This document shows positions 10,255-18,708 of a DNA stretch of 64,000 bases, piece by piece. A program made the translations under genes and the position numbers. The notes under the pieces are model-generated. The model ran no database searches. It was not told the origin of the DNA and was given only the letters and a program-made list of their open reading frames with translations. Positions within the stretch are counted from its first letter, which is position 1. Each line of letters starts with the position of its first letter. The DNA is from Burkholderia pyrrocinia (lineage in GTDB: Bacteria; Pseudomonadota; Gammaproteobacteria; Burkholderiales; Burkholderiaceae), in contig NZ_CP024903.1 of assembly GCF_003330765.1 (NCBI RefSeq), positions 1,364,001 to 1,428,000 of the forward strand. The letters run 5' to 3'.

Positions 10255-11925
10255 TCAGCCGAGGTCGAGGTCGAGCGCGTTCGTGAGATCGCCCGGCGGC
10301 GTCTCGCCCCGCGCGGCGAACGCCTTGTTGCGCGCGACCACGCCGTCGAGCGGCGCGAGCCCGTGCACGCGGCTGATGAAGCGCAGGATCGAGTTCGTGT
10401 CATACAGCGTGTGATCGACGAAGCCCTTCTTCGCGAACGGCGAGATCACGAGCGCCGGAATCCGCGAGCCGGGGCCCCAGCGGTCGCCGACCGGCGGCGC
10501 GACGTGATCCCACCAGCCGCCGTTCTCGTCGTGCGTCATCACGATCACGGTGTTCGCCCATTGCGGCCCGCGCCGGATATGGTCGATCACGGTCGCAATA
10601 TGGCGGTCGCCCGATTCGATGTCCGCGTAGCCCGCATGCATGTTCAGGTTGCCCTGCGGCTTGTAGAACGTGACGGCCGGCAGGCGGCCCGCATCGATAT
10701 CGGCGATGAAACGGTTCGTCGACGGATCGTCGCCGAGCCCCGCGTCGCGCAGGTGCCGCTGGCGCGCGTCGGTGTCCGGCGCGTAGTTGCGGAAGTAGTT
10801 GAACGGCTGGTGGTGGTACTGGAAGTCGGGCACGGTGCCCGTGTCGCGATGCGCGAGCGCATACTGCCACGCGCCGCTGTACCACGCCCAGTCGACGTTC
10901 TTTTCCGACAGGCGGTCGCCGATCGTCGCGTAGCCCTGCGGCGGCAGCACGCGATGGTCGTCCGGATCCGCAAAGGCGGCGTTGCCGTGCTCGGGCGGTG
11001 GCACGTAGCTCGGCTGGTACGGCGGCGCCATCGTGTTCACGCCGTAGCCGTCGGGCGTCAGCGGGCCGTCGCCCGCGAACTTCGGCGGGCCGTCGAGCGC
11101 GGACGCCGGCGAATCGGCGGCGAGCGCGAGGCGTGTGCCGGCCGGATCGTCGCCTTCGACCTTCGACAGCAGCTTGGCCGCGTGCGGATGCTGGTGCGGG
11201 TCCGGATACAGCGGCGCCTGCGCCGAAATCAGGAACATGTGGTTGAGCCACGAACCGCCGAAGGCCGCCATGAAGAAGTTGTCGCACAGCGTGTATTGCC
11301 GCGCGAGATTCCACAGCCGCAGCGTGTCGGCCGAATTGCGGTAATGGCCCATCACGAGGCCGCCCGAATCGGCCCACGCGGCGAACTGGTCGTTGCGGCC
11401 GGCGGCGATCTGCATCTGGTTCTGGTAGAAGCGGTGCCACAGGTCGCGCGTGATCACGCCGTTCGGCAGCGGCTTGCCCTGCGCGTCGGCGATCCGGAAC
11501 GGCGCGTTCGGCAGCTTGTCGATGTCGTGCTCGGCGATCGCGTAGCGCTTGCCGCCCACTTCCTGCGCCTGCGGCACGAGCCCGCCCCAGATCTTCGGCA
11601 GCACGGGCAGCGGCGTCTTGCCGTCGCGATCGAGCTGCTGCGCATGCTCGGGCCGCACCTCGCTCAGCGGGTGGCGCACGCCCGGGAAATCGCCGTACAG
11701 GTTCGCGAAGCTGCGGTTTTCCGCGTAGATCACGACGATGTGGCGCACGTTCCGGCGCAACGCTTCATCGACGCGCAGGTCGGCGGCGGAGCGCGGTGCG
11801 TTGTCCGCCGTGGTTTCGCAGCCGCCGAGCGCGACACCCGCACCGAGCGCGGCGAGGCCGCCGAGCACACGGCGGCGGTCGGGATCGGCGGGAAGGTCGT
11901 CGGGGCGATCGGGGGTGTCGTTCAC
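10255..11925 (-). CDS. Tat-exported phosphoesterase (acid phosphatase/phospholipase C family)
   Basis: The start is a GTG at 11925 behind GAGGAGCACAC. The 556-residue product opens with a twin-arginine signal (DRRRVLGGLAAL) that runs into a lipobox-like ALGGC, so it is probably a Tat-exported lipoprotein or periplasmic enzyme. The mature part begins VRHIVVIYAENRSFANLYG, the signature of the PF04185 phosphoesterase family (non-hemolytic phospholipase C, acid phosphatase AcpA). Conserved metal/active-site blocks follow, such as MTHDENGGWWDHVAPP. It hydrolyses phosphomonoesters or phospholipid head groups outside the cytoplasm. A Pho-box-like direct repeat lies about 120 bp upstream, which fits phosphate-starvation control. 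Confidence 0.88.
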   Translation of the reverse strand: MNDTPDRPDDLPADPDRRRVLGGLAALGAGVALGGCETTADNAPRSAADLRVDEALRRNVRHIVVIYAENRSFANLYGDFPGVRHPLSEVRPEHAQQLDRDGKTPLPVLPKIWGGLVPQAQEVGGKRYAIAEHDIDKLPNAPFRIADAQGKPLPNGVITRDLWHRFYQNQMQIAAGRNDQFAAWADSGGLVMGHYRNSADTLRLWNLARQYTLCDNFFMAAFGGSWLNHMFLISAQAPLYPDPHQHPHAAKLLSKVEGDDPAGTRLALAADSPASALDGPPKFAGDGPLTPDGYGVNTMAPPYQPSYVPPPEHGNAAFADPDDHRVLPPQGYATIGDRLSEKNVDWAWYSGAWQYALAHRDTGTVPDFQYHHQPFNYFRNYAPDTDARQRHLRDAGLGDDPSTNRFIADIDAGRLPAVTFYKPQGNLNMHAGYADIESGDRHIATVIDHIRRGPQWANTVIVMTHDENGGWWDHVAPPVGDRWGPGSRIPALVISPFAKKGFVDHTLYDTNSILRFISRVHGLAPLDGVVARNKAFAARGETPPGDLTNALDLDLG

Positions 11926-12046
11926 GTCGTGTGCTCCTCGAATGGGCGGGTTGGCTGTCGTTCGATGCGCGGCGGCGTCGCACAGGCTGCCGCGACGCGT
12001 GACGGAAAGCAACGGCCGGCGTCGCGCACAAGCGGATGCGACGCGA

Positions 12047-12063
12047 CTGTCACAAAAATGTCA
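12047..12063. promoter_or_regulatory. Candidate PhoB box
   Basis: Two direct TGTCA repeats spaced exactly 11 bp (12048-12052 and 12059-12063) with an A-rich spacer, CTGTCACAAAAATGTCAC, closely match the PhoB consensus. The site lies between the divergent phosphoesterase and ftsH-like genes. The repeats read on the plus strand, away from the phosphoesterase, so which promoter it serves is uncertain; the function of the phosphoesterase favours that gene. Confidence 0.5.
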
Positions 12064-12395
12064 CGAACGCGACTATAACGCGGCCCGGGGCGTCGATGAA
12101 AGGCGTTTGTCGGACGATTCGGATCGCGCGGCGGGCGATGCGCGACGCCCGCGCGCGAGCTAGACTGGATTCAGGGGCGGCACGTCGCGGCGTGCCGCCC
12201 GGGCGAGGATCGCCCGGCGGCGCCGGCAGACGGCGTCGTCGCGGCATCATTGAAGCGACGAAACGAGGCGATAAAGCGAGGCGACGATGGCGCGGATGAA
12301 TGCCGCTTGCGCATGGCCGCCGATGCTGCGCGCCGACTGCGCGCGCGTGCCTGCGTGAGCGCGTGCCGCGCAGCGCGTATGGCCGGCCCGATGCC

Positions 12396-14372
12396 ATGGA
12401 CAAGAAATTCGACTACCCGGGATTGCTGATCGCGGCGGGCTTCTTCGTGCTGTTCGCCGCGCAGTTGCTGATGCTGCACCCGTCGTCGGCGTCGATCGCG
12501 TACAGCGATTTCCACCGGCTCGTCGCCGCGCGGCTGGTCGACGATCTCGAGGTCGGCCCCGCGTCGATCTCGGGCACGCTGAAGATGCCGCAGGCCGGCA
12601 CGATGCTGCCGGCGTCCGAAGCCGCGGTCGTGCAGCAGGCCGGCGCACCATGGCGCTTCACGACCAACCGCGTGACCGACGAACACCTGACCGACACGCT
12701 GACCGCCGCCGGCATCCGCTATCACGGCACGCCCGACACGAGCTGGATCGCGTCGCTCGCATCGTGGCTGCTGCCGCTCGTGCTGTTCGTGTTCGTGTGG
12801 AACATGATGCTGCGCAAGCGCGGCGGGCTGCAGGACTTCACCGGGATGGGCAAGAGCCGCGCGCGCGTGTACGTGCAGCAGGAAACCGGCATCACGTTCG
12901 ACGATATCGCGGGCATCGACGAAGCCAAGGCCGAACTGCAGCAGCTCGTCGCGTTCTTGCGCAACCCCGACCGCTATCAGCGGCTCGGCGGCAAGATCCC
13001 GAAGGGCGTGCTCGTGGTCGGCGCGCCGGGCACGGGCAAGACGCTGCTCGCGCGCGCGGTGGCCGGCGAGGCCGCCGTCCCGTTCTTCTCGATCAGCGGC
13101 TCGGCGTTCGTCGAGATGTTCGTCGGCGTGGGGGCGGCGCGCGTGCGCGACCTGTTCGAGCAGGCGCAGCAGAAGGCGCCGTGCATCGTGTTCGTCGACG
13201 AGCTCGATGCGCTCGGCAAGGTGCGCGGCGTCGGCCCGATGTCGGGCAACGACGAACGCGAGCAGACGCTCAACCAGCTGCTCGTCGAGATGGACGGCTT
13301 CCAGGCCGGCTCGGGCGTGATCATCATGGCCGCGACGAACCGGCCCGAGATCCTCGATCCCGCGCTGCTGCGGCCGGGCCGCTTCGATCGCCACATCGCG
13401 ATCGACCGGCCCGACGTGAACGGCCGCCGGCAGATCTTCGGCGTGCACGTGAAGCATGTGAAGCTCGCACCCGACGTCGACCTCGGCGAACTCGCGTCGC
13501 GCACGCCGGGCTTCGTCGGCGCCGATCTCGCGAACGTCGTCAACGAGGCCGCGCTGCATGCGGCCGAACTCGGCAAGCCGGCGATCGGCATGGCCGACTT
13601 CGACGAGGCGATCGACCGCGCATTGACGGGCCTCGAACGCAAGAGCCGCGTGATGAACGAACAGGAGAAGCTGACCATCGCGTATCACGAAGCCGGCCAT
13701 GCGCTCGTCGCCGAAAGCCGCACGCATTGCGATCCGGTGAAGAAGGTGTCGATCATTCCGCGCGGCGTCGCAGCGCTCGGCTATACGCAGCAGGTGCCGA
13801 CCGAGGATCGCTACGTGCTGCGCAGGAGCGAGCTACTCGACCGGATCGACGCGCTGCTCGGCGGGCGGGTTGCGGAGGAGCTCGTGTTCGGCGACGTGTC
13901 GACCGGCGCGCAAAACGATCTCGAACGCGCGACCGCGATGGCGCGCCACATGGTCATGCAGTACGGAATGAGCGAGAAGATCGGGCTCGCGACGTTCGAC
14001 GATGGCGATGCGCGCCAGGGCATGCCTGGCGCATGGCACGCGGGCGATGGCCGCTGCAGCGAACACACCGCGCGGATGATCGACGACGAGGTGCGCACGC
14101 TGCTCGCCGACGCACATGCGCGTGTCGCGGCGACGCTCGGCGAGCGCCGCGATGCGCTCGAACGCATCGCGCGACGGTTGCTGCAATGCGAGGTGCTCGA
14201 ACGCGCTGCGCTGCAGGCGTTGATCGACGGGCGCATCGAACCGTCGTCGGCAACGGCAGCGGCAACTGATGACGAAGCCGGACCGCGTGGCGATGCGACC
14301 GAGCCGGAGCAGGCATCCGCGGTCGAGCGCGATTTCGTCGCGTACGGCCCGCCGCGCGAACCCGAGCGCTGA
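12396..14372 (+). CDS. FtsH-like membrane AAA+ zinc metalloprotease (second copy type)
   Basis: Start at the ATG at 12396 ([11 protein letters not shown]), giving 658 residues. Domains in order: a membrane segment at about 10-28, a periplasmic loop, a second membrane segment at about 120-138, and an AAA+ ATPase with Walker A GAPGTGKT at 209-216, Walker B IVFVDEL at 264-270 and pore loop FVGVG at 242-246. The M41 protease has zinc motif HEAGH at 431-435 and the third-ligand aspartate near 508. It degrades misfolded membrane and some regulatory proteins. The periplasmic loop is atypical, and it begins differently from housekeeping FtsH, so this is probably an accessory paralogue; the main ftsH normally sits beside rrmJ/folP, absent here. 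Confidence 0.9.
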   Translation: MDKKFDYPGLLIAAGFFVLFAAQLLMLHPSSASIAYSDFHRLVAARLVDDLEVGPASISGTLKMPQAGTMLPASEAAVVQQAGAPWRFTTNRVTDEHLTDTLTAAGIRYHGTPDTSWIASLASWLLPLVLFVFVWNMMLRKRGGLQDFTGMGKSRARVYVQQETGITFDDIAGIDEAKAELQQLVAFLRNPDRYQRLGGKIPKGVLVVGAPGTGKTLLARAVAGEAAVPFFSISGSAFVEMFVGVGAARVRDLFEQAQQKAPCIVFVDELDALGKVRGVGPMSGNDEREQTLNQLLVEMDGFQAGSGVIIMAATNRPEILDPALLRPGRFDRHIAIDRPDVNGRRQIFGVHVKHVKLAPDVDLGELASRTPGFVGADLANVVNEAALHAAELGKPAIGMADFDEAIDRALTGLERKSRVMNEQEKLTIAYHEAGHALVAESRTHCDPVKKVSIIPRGVAALGYTQQVPTEDRYVLRRSELLDRIDALLGGRVAEELVFGDVSTGAQNDLERATAMARHMVMQYGMSEKIGLATFDDGDARQGMPGAWHAGDGRCSEHTARMIDDEVRTLLADAHARVAATLGERRDALERIARRLLQCEVLERAALQALIDGRIEPSSATAAATDDEAGPRGDATEPEQASAVERDFVAYGPPREPER

Positions 14373-14455
14373 ACGCGCCGCAAGCCGGCCGCCGGTGCGT
14401 GTCGATGCGATGACGCGCCGAGATTTCTTTCCCTCTTTCCTGCCACGGAGTCGCC

Positions 14456-14923
14456 ATGAGCGAGGCGCACGTATCGGTCGATGTCGCGCAGCAGGCGCGT
14501 TTCTGCTTCGAAGTCGCATTTGCCGGCACGACGCTGTCGCCGGTGCTCACCGACGAACCACCGCCGCTCGGCGAAGGACGCGGGCCGAATCCCATTCGGC
14601 TGCTTGCCGCGGCAGTCGCGAGCTGTCTCGCGGCGAGCCTGCTGTTCGCGCTGGAAAAGCAGCACGTCGATCCGCAGCCGGTCGCCGCGCATATCGATGT
14701 CGACATGGTGCAGAACGAAGCGGGCAGGGTGCGTGTGGGTGCGATGGCCGTGCGGCTGTCGATCGGCAAGACGTGGGCCGATCTCCCGGCGGCGACGCGC
14801 GTGCTCGATCAGTTCGATGCGTATTGCGTGCTGACCGAGAGCATGCGCGCGGGCATCCCGATCTCGGTCGACGTGTGCGATGTGAACGGCGTGACGCTCG
14901 AATGCGCGGTGACGGATGCGTGA
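14456..14923 (+). CDS. OsmC family protein
   Basis: 155-residue protein beginning MSEAHVSVDVAQQ, with the OsmC-fold pattern: an N-terminal beta sheet, a PLGEGRGPNPIRLLAAAVASCLAAS helix containing the first cysteine (near residue 59), and a second conserved cysteine in FDAYCVLTES near residue 123. OsmC/Ohr proteins use such cysteine pairs to reduce organic hydroperoxides; this one is closer to the general OsmC-like group than to Ohr. ATG start behind CACGGAGTCGCC. It lies 83 bp after the FtsH-like gene and may share its transcript, pointing to a shared stress role (inference). Confidence 0.82.
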   Translation: MSEAHVSVDVAQQARFCFEVAFAGTTLSPVLTDEPPPLGEGRGPNPIRLLAAAVASCLAASLLFALEKQHVDPQPVAAHIDVDMVQNEAGRVRVGAMAVRLSIGKTWADLPAATRVLDQFDAYCVLTESMRAGIPISVDVCDVNGVTLECAVTDA

Positions 14924-14930
14924 GCGCGCG

Positions 14931-16337
14931 TCAGGATTCGGTCGCGGCCGCGACTTCGGCCGCTTCGGCGAGCGCGTCGAGAAAGCGCGTGCGCCACCAG
15001 TGCACGTCGGTCTTGCGCACGACCTCCATCAGCGCGGAGTGACGCTGGCGGCGTTCGTCGAGCGGCATCGTGAGCGCGCGCTGGATGGCCTGCGCGGTGC
15101 CTTGCGTGTCGTACGGATTGACGAGCAGCGCCGACTTCAGCTGCTCGGCCGCGCCCGCGAAACGCGACAGCACGAGCACGCCCGGATCGGCCGCATCCTG
15201 CGCGGCGAGGAATTCCTTCGCGACGAGGTTCATCCCGTCGCGCAGCGGCGTGACGAGCGCGACGCGGCTCGCGCGATAGAGGCCCGGCAAGCGCTTGCGC
15301 GCGACGGTGCGGTGAATGTAGCGCATCGGCATCCACTCGAGTTCGCCGTAGTCGCCGTTGATCGCGCCGCACAGGCTGTCCATCTCGCGCCGCAGGTCGT
15401 CGTATGCGCCGAGATCCTCGCGGCTCGGCGCGGCGATCTGGATCAGCGTCGCGCGGTCGCGGTTCTCCGGATACTGTTCGAGCAACTGGCGGAACGCATG
15501 CACGCGCTGCGGCAGCCCCTTCGTGTAGTCGAGCCGATCGACGCCGACGAGCAACTGGCGGCGCGAATATTCATCGCGCATCCGGTCGAACATGTCGATG
15601 CCGTCGCGATCGCGGGCGAGCGACTCGAACTCGTCGACGTTGATGCCGATCGGAAACGCGCCGGCCGACAGCGTGCGGCCGAACGCACGCAGGCGGCCGT
15701 CCGGCAGCCGCGCGGCGCCGGCTTCCGCTTCGACGTAATGCTCGAAGTGCAGCAGGTCGGATTCGGTCTGGAAGCCGACGAGGTCGTATGCGAACAGCGA
15801 GCGCATCAGCCATTCGTGTTCCGGGATCGCGGCCATGATCAGCGGCGGCGGCATCGGGATGTGCAGGAAGAAGCCGATCGGATTCGTGCAGCCCATCGCG
15901 CGCAACTCGGCGGCGAGCGGAATCAGTTGATAGTCGTGCACCCAGACGACGTCGTCGGGCCGCAGCAGCGTGCTCAGCTTGCGCGCGAACAACTGGTTCA
16001 CGCGCCGGTAACCGTCGGCGAAGCGCCGGTCGAACTGCGCGAGATCGAGCCGGTAGTGAAACACCGGCCACAGCACGTTGTTCGAATAGCCGAGGTAGTA
16101 CGCGTCGTAATCTTGCGGATCGAGGTCGATCGTCGCGAGCTGGATGCCGCCGACGTTCTGGATCTGCACCTCGTCGCCATGCGTGGGCTGATCGTCGTCG
16201 CCGCGCAGCCTGCCGCTCCAGCCGAACCAGACGCCGCCGGTTTCCTGCAGGCTGTCCTTCACGGCGACGGCGAGGCCACCGGCCGCGGCTTTACGGGGAT
16301 CTGCGATGCGATTGGATACGACGACGAGACGGCTCAC
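14931..16337 (-). CDS. otsA: Alpha,alpha-trehalose-phosphate synthase (UDP-forming)
   Basis: Makes trehalose-6-phosphate from UDP-glucose and glucose-6-phosphate in the cytoplasm, an osmoprotectant route. 468 residues, the normal OtsA length. Start is GTG at 16337 behind GGAGAGCTG. It begins MSRLVVVSNRIADPRKAAAGGLA, the GT20 N-terminal block containing the glycine-rich loop that closes over the nucleotide sugar. The acceptor block DVVWVHDYQLIPLA and the RVDRLDYTKGLPQR-type sequence (VGVDRLDYTKGLPQR) carry the conserved arginine/lysine donor ligands. No otsB phosphatase neighbour is present in the window. Convergent with the OsmC-like gene, 7 bp apart. Confidence 0.95.
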   Translation of the reverse strand: MSRLVVVSNRIADPRKAAAGGLAVAVKDSLQETGGVWFGWSGRLRGDDDQPTHGDEVQIQNVGGIQLATIDLDPQDYDAYYLGYSNNVLWPVFHYRLDLAQFDRRFADGYRRVNQLFARKLSTLLRPDDVVWVHDYQLIPLAAELRAMGCTNPIGFFLHIPMPPPLIMAAIPEHEWLMRSLFAYDLVGFQTESDLLHFEHYVEAEAGAARLPDGRLRAFGRTLSAGAFPIGINVDEFESLARDRDGIDMFDRMRDEYSRRQLLVGVDRLDYTKGLPQRVHAFRQLLEQYPENRDRATLIQIAAPSREDLGAYDDLRREMDSLCGAINGDYGELEWMPMRYIHRTVARKRLPGLYRASRVALVTPLRDGMNLVAKEFLAAQDAADPGVLVLSRFAGAAEQLKSALLVNPYDTQGTAQAIQRALTMPLDERRQRHSALMEVVRKTDVHWWRTRFLDALAEAAEVAAATES

Positions 16338-16658
16338 CAGCTCTCCTGACGATTATTGGGGGAAAGGTTCGTGCGGCCAGGGCGCGAAGCAGACGCCGCC
16401 ATCGGCGCGCTGCGCGCGACGCGATGGGGCCGCAATGCGATCGGACGGGAGTCAGGGCACGCGATTCGCCGTCCGAGCGGGGAGTGCTTTTTTTAGCATA
16501 CTCGTCATTGGTTCGTTTTAAAAGTCTGGATCGGCGAGCGACGCGGGCGCGAATGCGGCGCGATGACCATGCCATCGGCGTGGCAGCGCGATGCGCGGGC
16601 GGGATCGAAACTTGCGCGCAGGCGGACAACCGGAGCAGCGTGCGCGGCATCGTCCCCG
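16338..16658. other. Intergenic region upstream of otsA
   Basis: About 320 bp between otsA and the downstream end of the chemoreceptor gene, both on the minus strand. It holds the otsA promoter, with an A/T-rich patch near 16485-16520 (a run of seven T at about 16490). No gene is visible. Confidence 0.4.
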
Positions 16659-18293
16659 TTACGCGGTGGCCGGTTGCCAGTGACGCGTGTCGGCCGAATG
16701 CGCGTGCGCGCCCGGCGACGTCGCGTGTGTGCCGGACGGCATCCGGAACGCGGCGACCGTTTCGGACAGCTCCCGGCCCTGCGCCTCGAGCGACTTCGAC
16801 GCGGCCGCGGCCTGCTCGACGAGCGCCGCGTTCTGCTGCGTTGTCTCGTCCATCTGCGTGATCGTCAGGTTCACCTGGTCGATGCCGCGGCTCTGCTCGG
16901 CCGACGCGGCCGCGATCTCGCCCATGATGTCCGTCACGCGCGCGACGGCCTGCGTGACGTCGGACATTGTCTTGCCGGCTTCGCCCGCCAGCGCCGAGCC
17001 GTCCTGGATCGTCTGCACCGACGCGGAGATCAGTTCCTTGATTTCCTTCGCAGCCGTCGACGAGCGCTGCGCGAGGCTGCGCACCTCGCTCGCGACGACC
17101 GCGAAGCCGCGGCCCTGTTCGCCCGCGCGCGCCGCTTCGACGGCCGCGTTCAGCGCGAGGATGTTGGTCTGGAACGCGATGCCTTCGATGATGCCGGTGA
17201 TGTCGGCGATCTTCGACGAGCTGTGGCCGATCTCCGTCATCGTGTCGACCACGCGGCCGACCACCGAGCTGCCGCGCTGCGCGACATCCGACGCATTCGA
17301 GGCGAGCGTGCTCGCCTGTTGCGCGTTTTCCGCGTTCAGCCGCACCGTCGACGTGAATTCCTCCATCGTCGCCGCGGTTTCCTGCAACGATGCGGCCTGT
17401 TCCTCGGTGCGCTGGCTCAGGTCAAGGTTGCCCGACGCGATCTCGCCGACTGCATGCGCGATGCTGTTCGACGAATCGCGCACGCGGCCGACGATGCCGA
17501 TCAGCCGCTCGTTCATCGTTCGCAGCGCTTCGAGCAGGTCGCGCGTCTCGTCGTTTCCGCTCACCTGGATGCGGCTGCCGAGATCGCCGTTCGCCACCGT
17601 GCGCGCGACGTCCACGGCCGAGCCGATCGGCACCGTGATCTTGCGCGTCAGCCACAGGCCGCCGCAGGCCGCGATCGCGACGGCGATCAGGCAGATGCCG
17701 GCCAGCAGGTTGCGCTCGGTCGCGTAGCGGTCCGCGAATTCCTGCGCGATCGCGCGTTCGCGTTCATGCGTGTAGGTCGCGTACGCGTCGGTCGCACGCA
17801 CCAGTTGCGCGAGCAGCGGGCGGCAATGGTCGTCGATGTCGGCGATCGCCTCGTCCTTCTTGCCGGTCTGCGCGAGCCCGACGATGCGCAGCGCGACCGG
17901 CCCGTAGCTGGTTTCGATGCGCACGATCTCGGCCACCAGTTCGCGCGCGCGATCGGACGTGTCGTTCGCGTTCGCCATCATCTCCTTGAGCTTCGCGAGA
18001 TGGTCCTGGACGTCCTTGTGCGCCTGGTTCACTTCGGCCAGTTCGAGGTCGATGTCGGACGGTTGGGTTACGAGCACGAGATTGCGTGCGGCGATCGCGC
18101 GCCGGTCGACCGCGGTGCGGATTTGCGCGGACAGGTTCGCCCGCGCGTTGATGCCGTTCATGTAGCGGGAAAACTCGGCGTTCGTATCGGACAGCGCCTT
18201 GAGCGCCATTCCCGACACGATCACGACGACGGCGGCGAGCAGGCCGAAGCCGCCAAGGAGTTTTGTCCTGATGCTCATTCTGGCAATTTTCAC
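16659..18293 (-). CDS. Methyl-accepting chemotaxis protein
   Basis: 544-residue chemoreceptor. It has a membrane segment at about residues 12-32, a periplasmic four-helix-bundle sensor domain to about 188 (4HB type), a second membrane segment at about 190-212, a HAMP linker, then the cytoplasmic signalling domain. The highly conserved hairpin tip [20 protein letters not shown] is intact. The C-terminus carries no NWETF-type pentapeptide for CheR/CheB docking, ending in a His-rich tail. The start is GTG at 18293 behind AGAGG; an internal ATG five codons later lacks a good site. A sigma28-type promoter lies 70 bp upstream. Ligand unknown. Confidence 0.93.
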   Translation of the reverse strand: MKIARMSIRTKLLGGFGLLAAVVVIVSGMALKALSDTNAEFSRYMNGINARANLSAQIRTAVDRRAIAARNLVLVTQPSDIDLELAEVNQAHKDVQDHLAKLKEMMANANDTSDRARELVAEIVRIETSYGPVALRIVGLAQTGKKDEAIADIDDHCRPLLAQLVRATDAYATYTHERERAIAQEFADRYATERNLLAGICLIAVAIAACGGLWLTRKITVPIGSAVDVARTVANGDLGSRIQVSGNDETRDLLEALRTMNERLIGIVGRVRDSSNSIAHAVGEIASGNLDLSQRTEEQAASLQETAATMEEFTSTVRLNAENAQQASTLASNASDVAQRGSSVVGRVVDTMTEIGHSSSKIADITGIIEGIAFQTNILALNAAVEAARAGEQGRGFAVVASEVRSLAQRSSTAAKEIKELISASVQTIQDGSALAGEAGKTMSDVTQAVARVTDIMGEIAAASAEQSRGIDQVNLTITQMDETTQQNAALVEQAAAASKSLEAQGRELSETVAAFRMPSGTHATSPGAHAHSADTRHWQPATA

Positions 18294-18362
18294 GTTGTGC
18301 CTCTGCGCGTGTGGTTGGCAAATGGAATTTATTGTTCGACCAGATACGGGCTGGTGCCGGCA

Positions 18363-18389
18363 TTAACGGGTATACCGGATGATTCTTTA
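18363..18389 (-). promoter_or_regulatory. Sigma28 (FliA)-type promoter for the chemoreceptor
   Basis: On the minus strand TAAAGAAT (18389-18382) and CCCGTTAA (18370-18363) are separated by exactly 11 bp. They match 6 of 8 positions in each half of the flagellar sigma factor consensus TAAAGTTT-N11-GCCGATAA. It lies about 70 bp before the chemoreceptor start. Confidence 0.65.
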
Positions 18390-18708
18390 GCCTTCGAATA
18401 CCCTGATATTAGTTTTTATAGGGCTGTCGGCCTTGTCGGACGGGCGTTTTTTGATCCCGGTCAAAAAATCCAGATCATCTGTGATTCAAACGTTTATACG
18501 CAGAATTTGAAACCGGTTTTATTGGTGAAATAAAAATTGTCTTTTTGTTTGTATTTGTATGATGATTTATTTCTTATTTGTTGGCGAATAACGGAATTTC
18601 CTTGTACGTGCGCCATGCGATTGGCGACAAAGGCGGATAAACGGAAATTGGCGCTGGATGTCGTCGCGCCGGACAGGCCCGCGGCGGGCGCCGCGAGCCA
18701 CGAGAGGG
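18390..18708. other. AT-rich intergenic stretch
   Basis: From about 18395 to 18620 the base composition drops sharply, with T-rich runs, compared with all flanking genes. No open frame with coding character, no RNA gene and no clear insertion-sequence end were recognised. It separates the chemoreceptor from the TonB receptor gene and could be a remnant of acquired DNA or an H-NS-like binding region. Confidence 0.45.
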
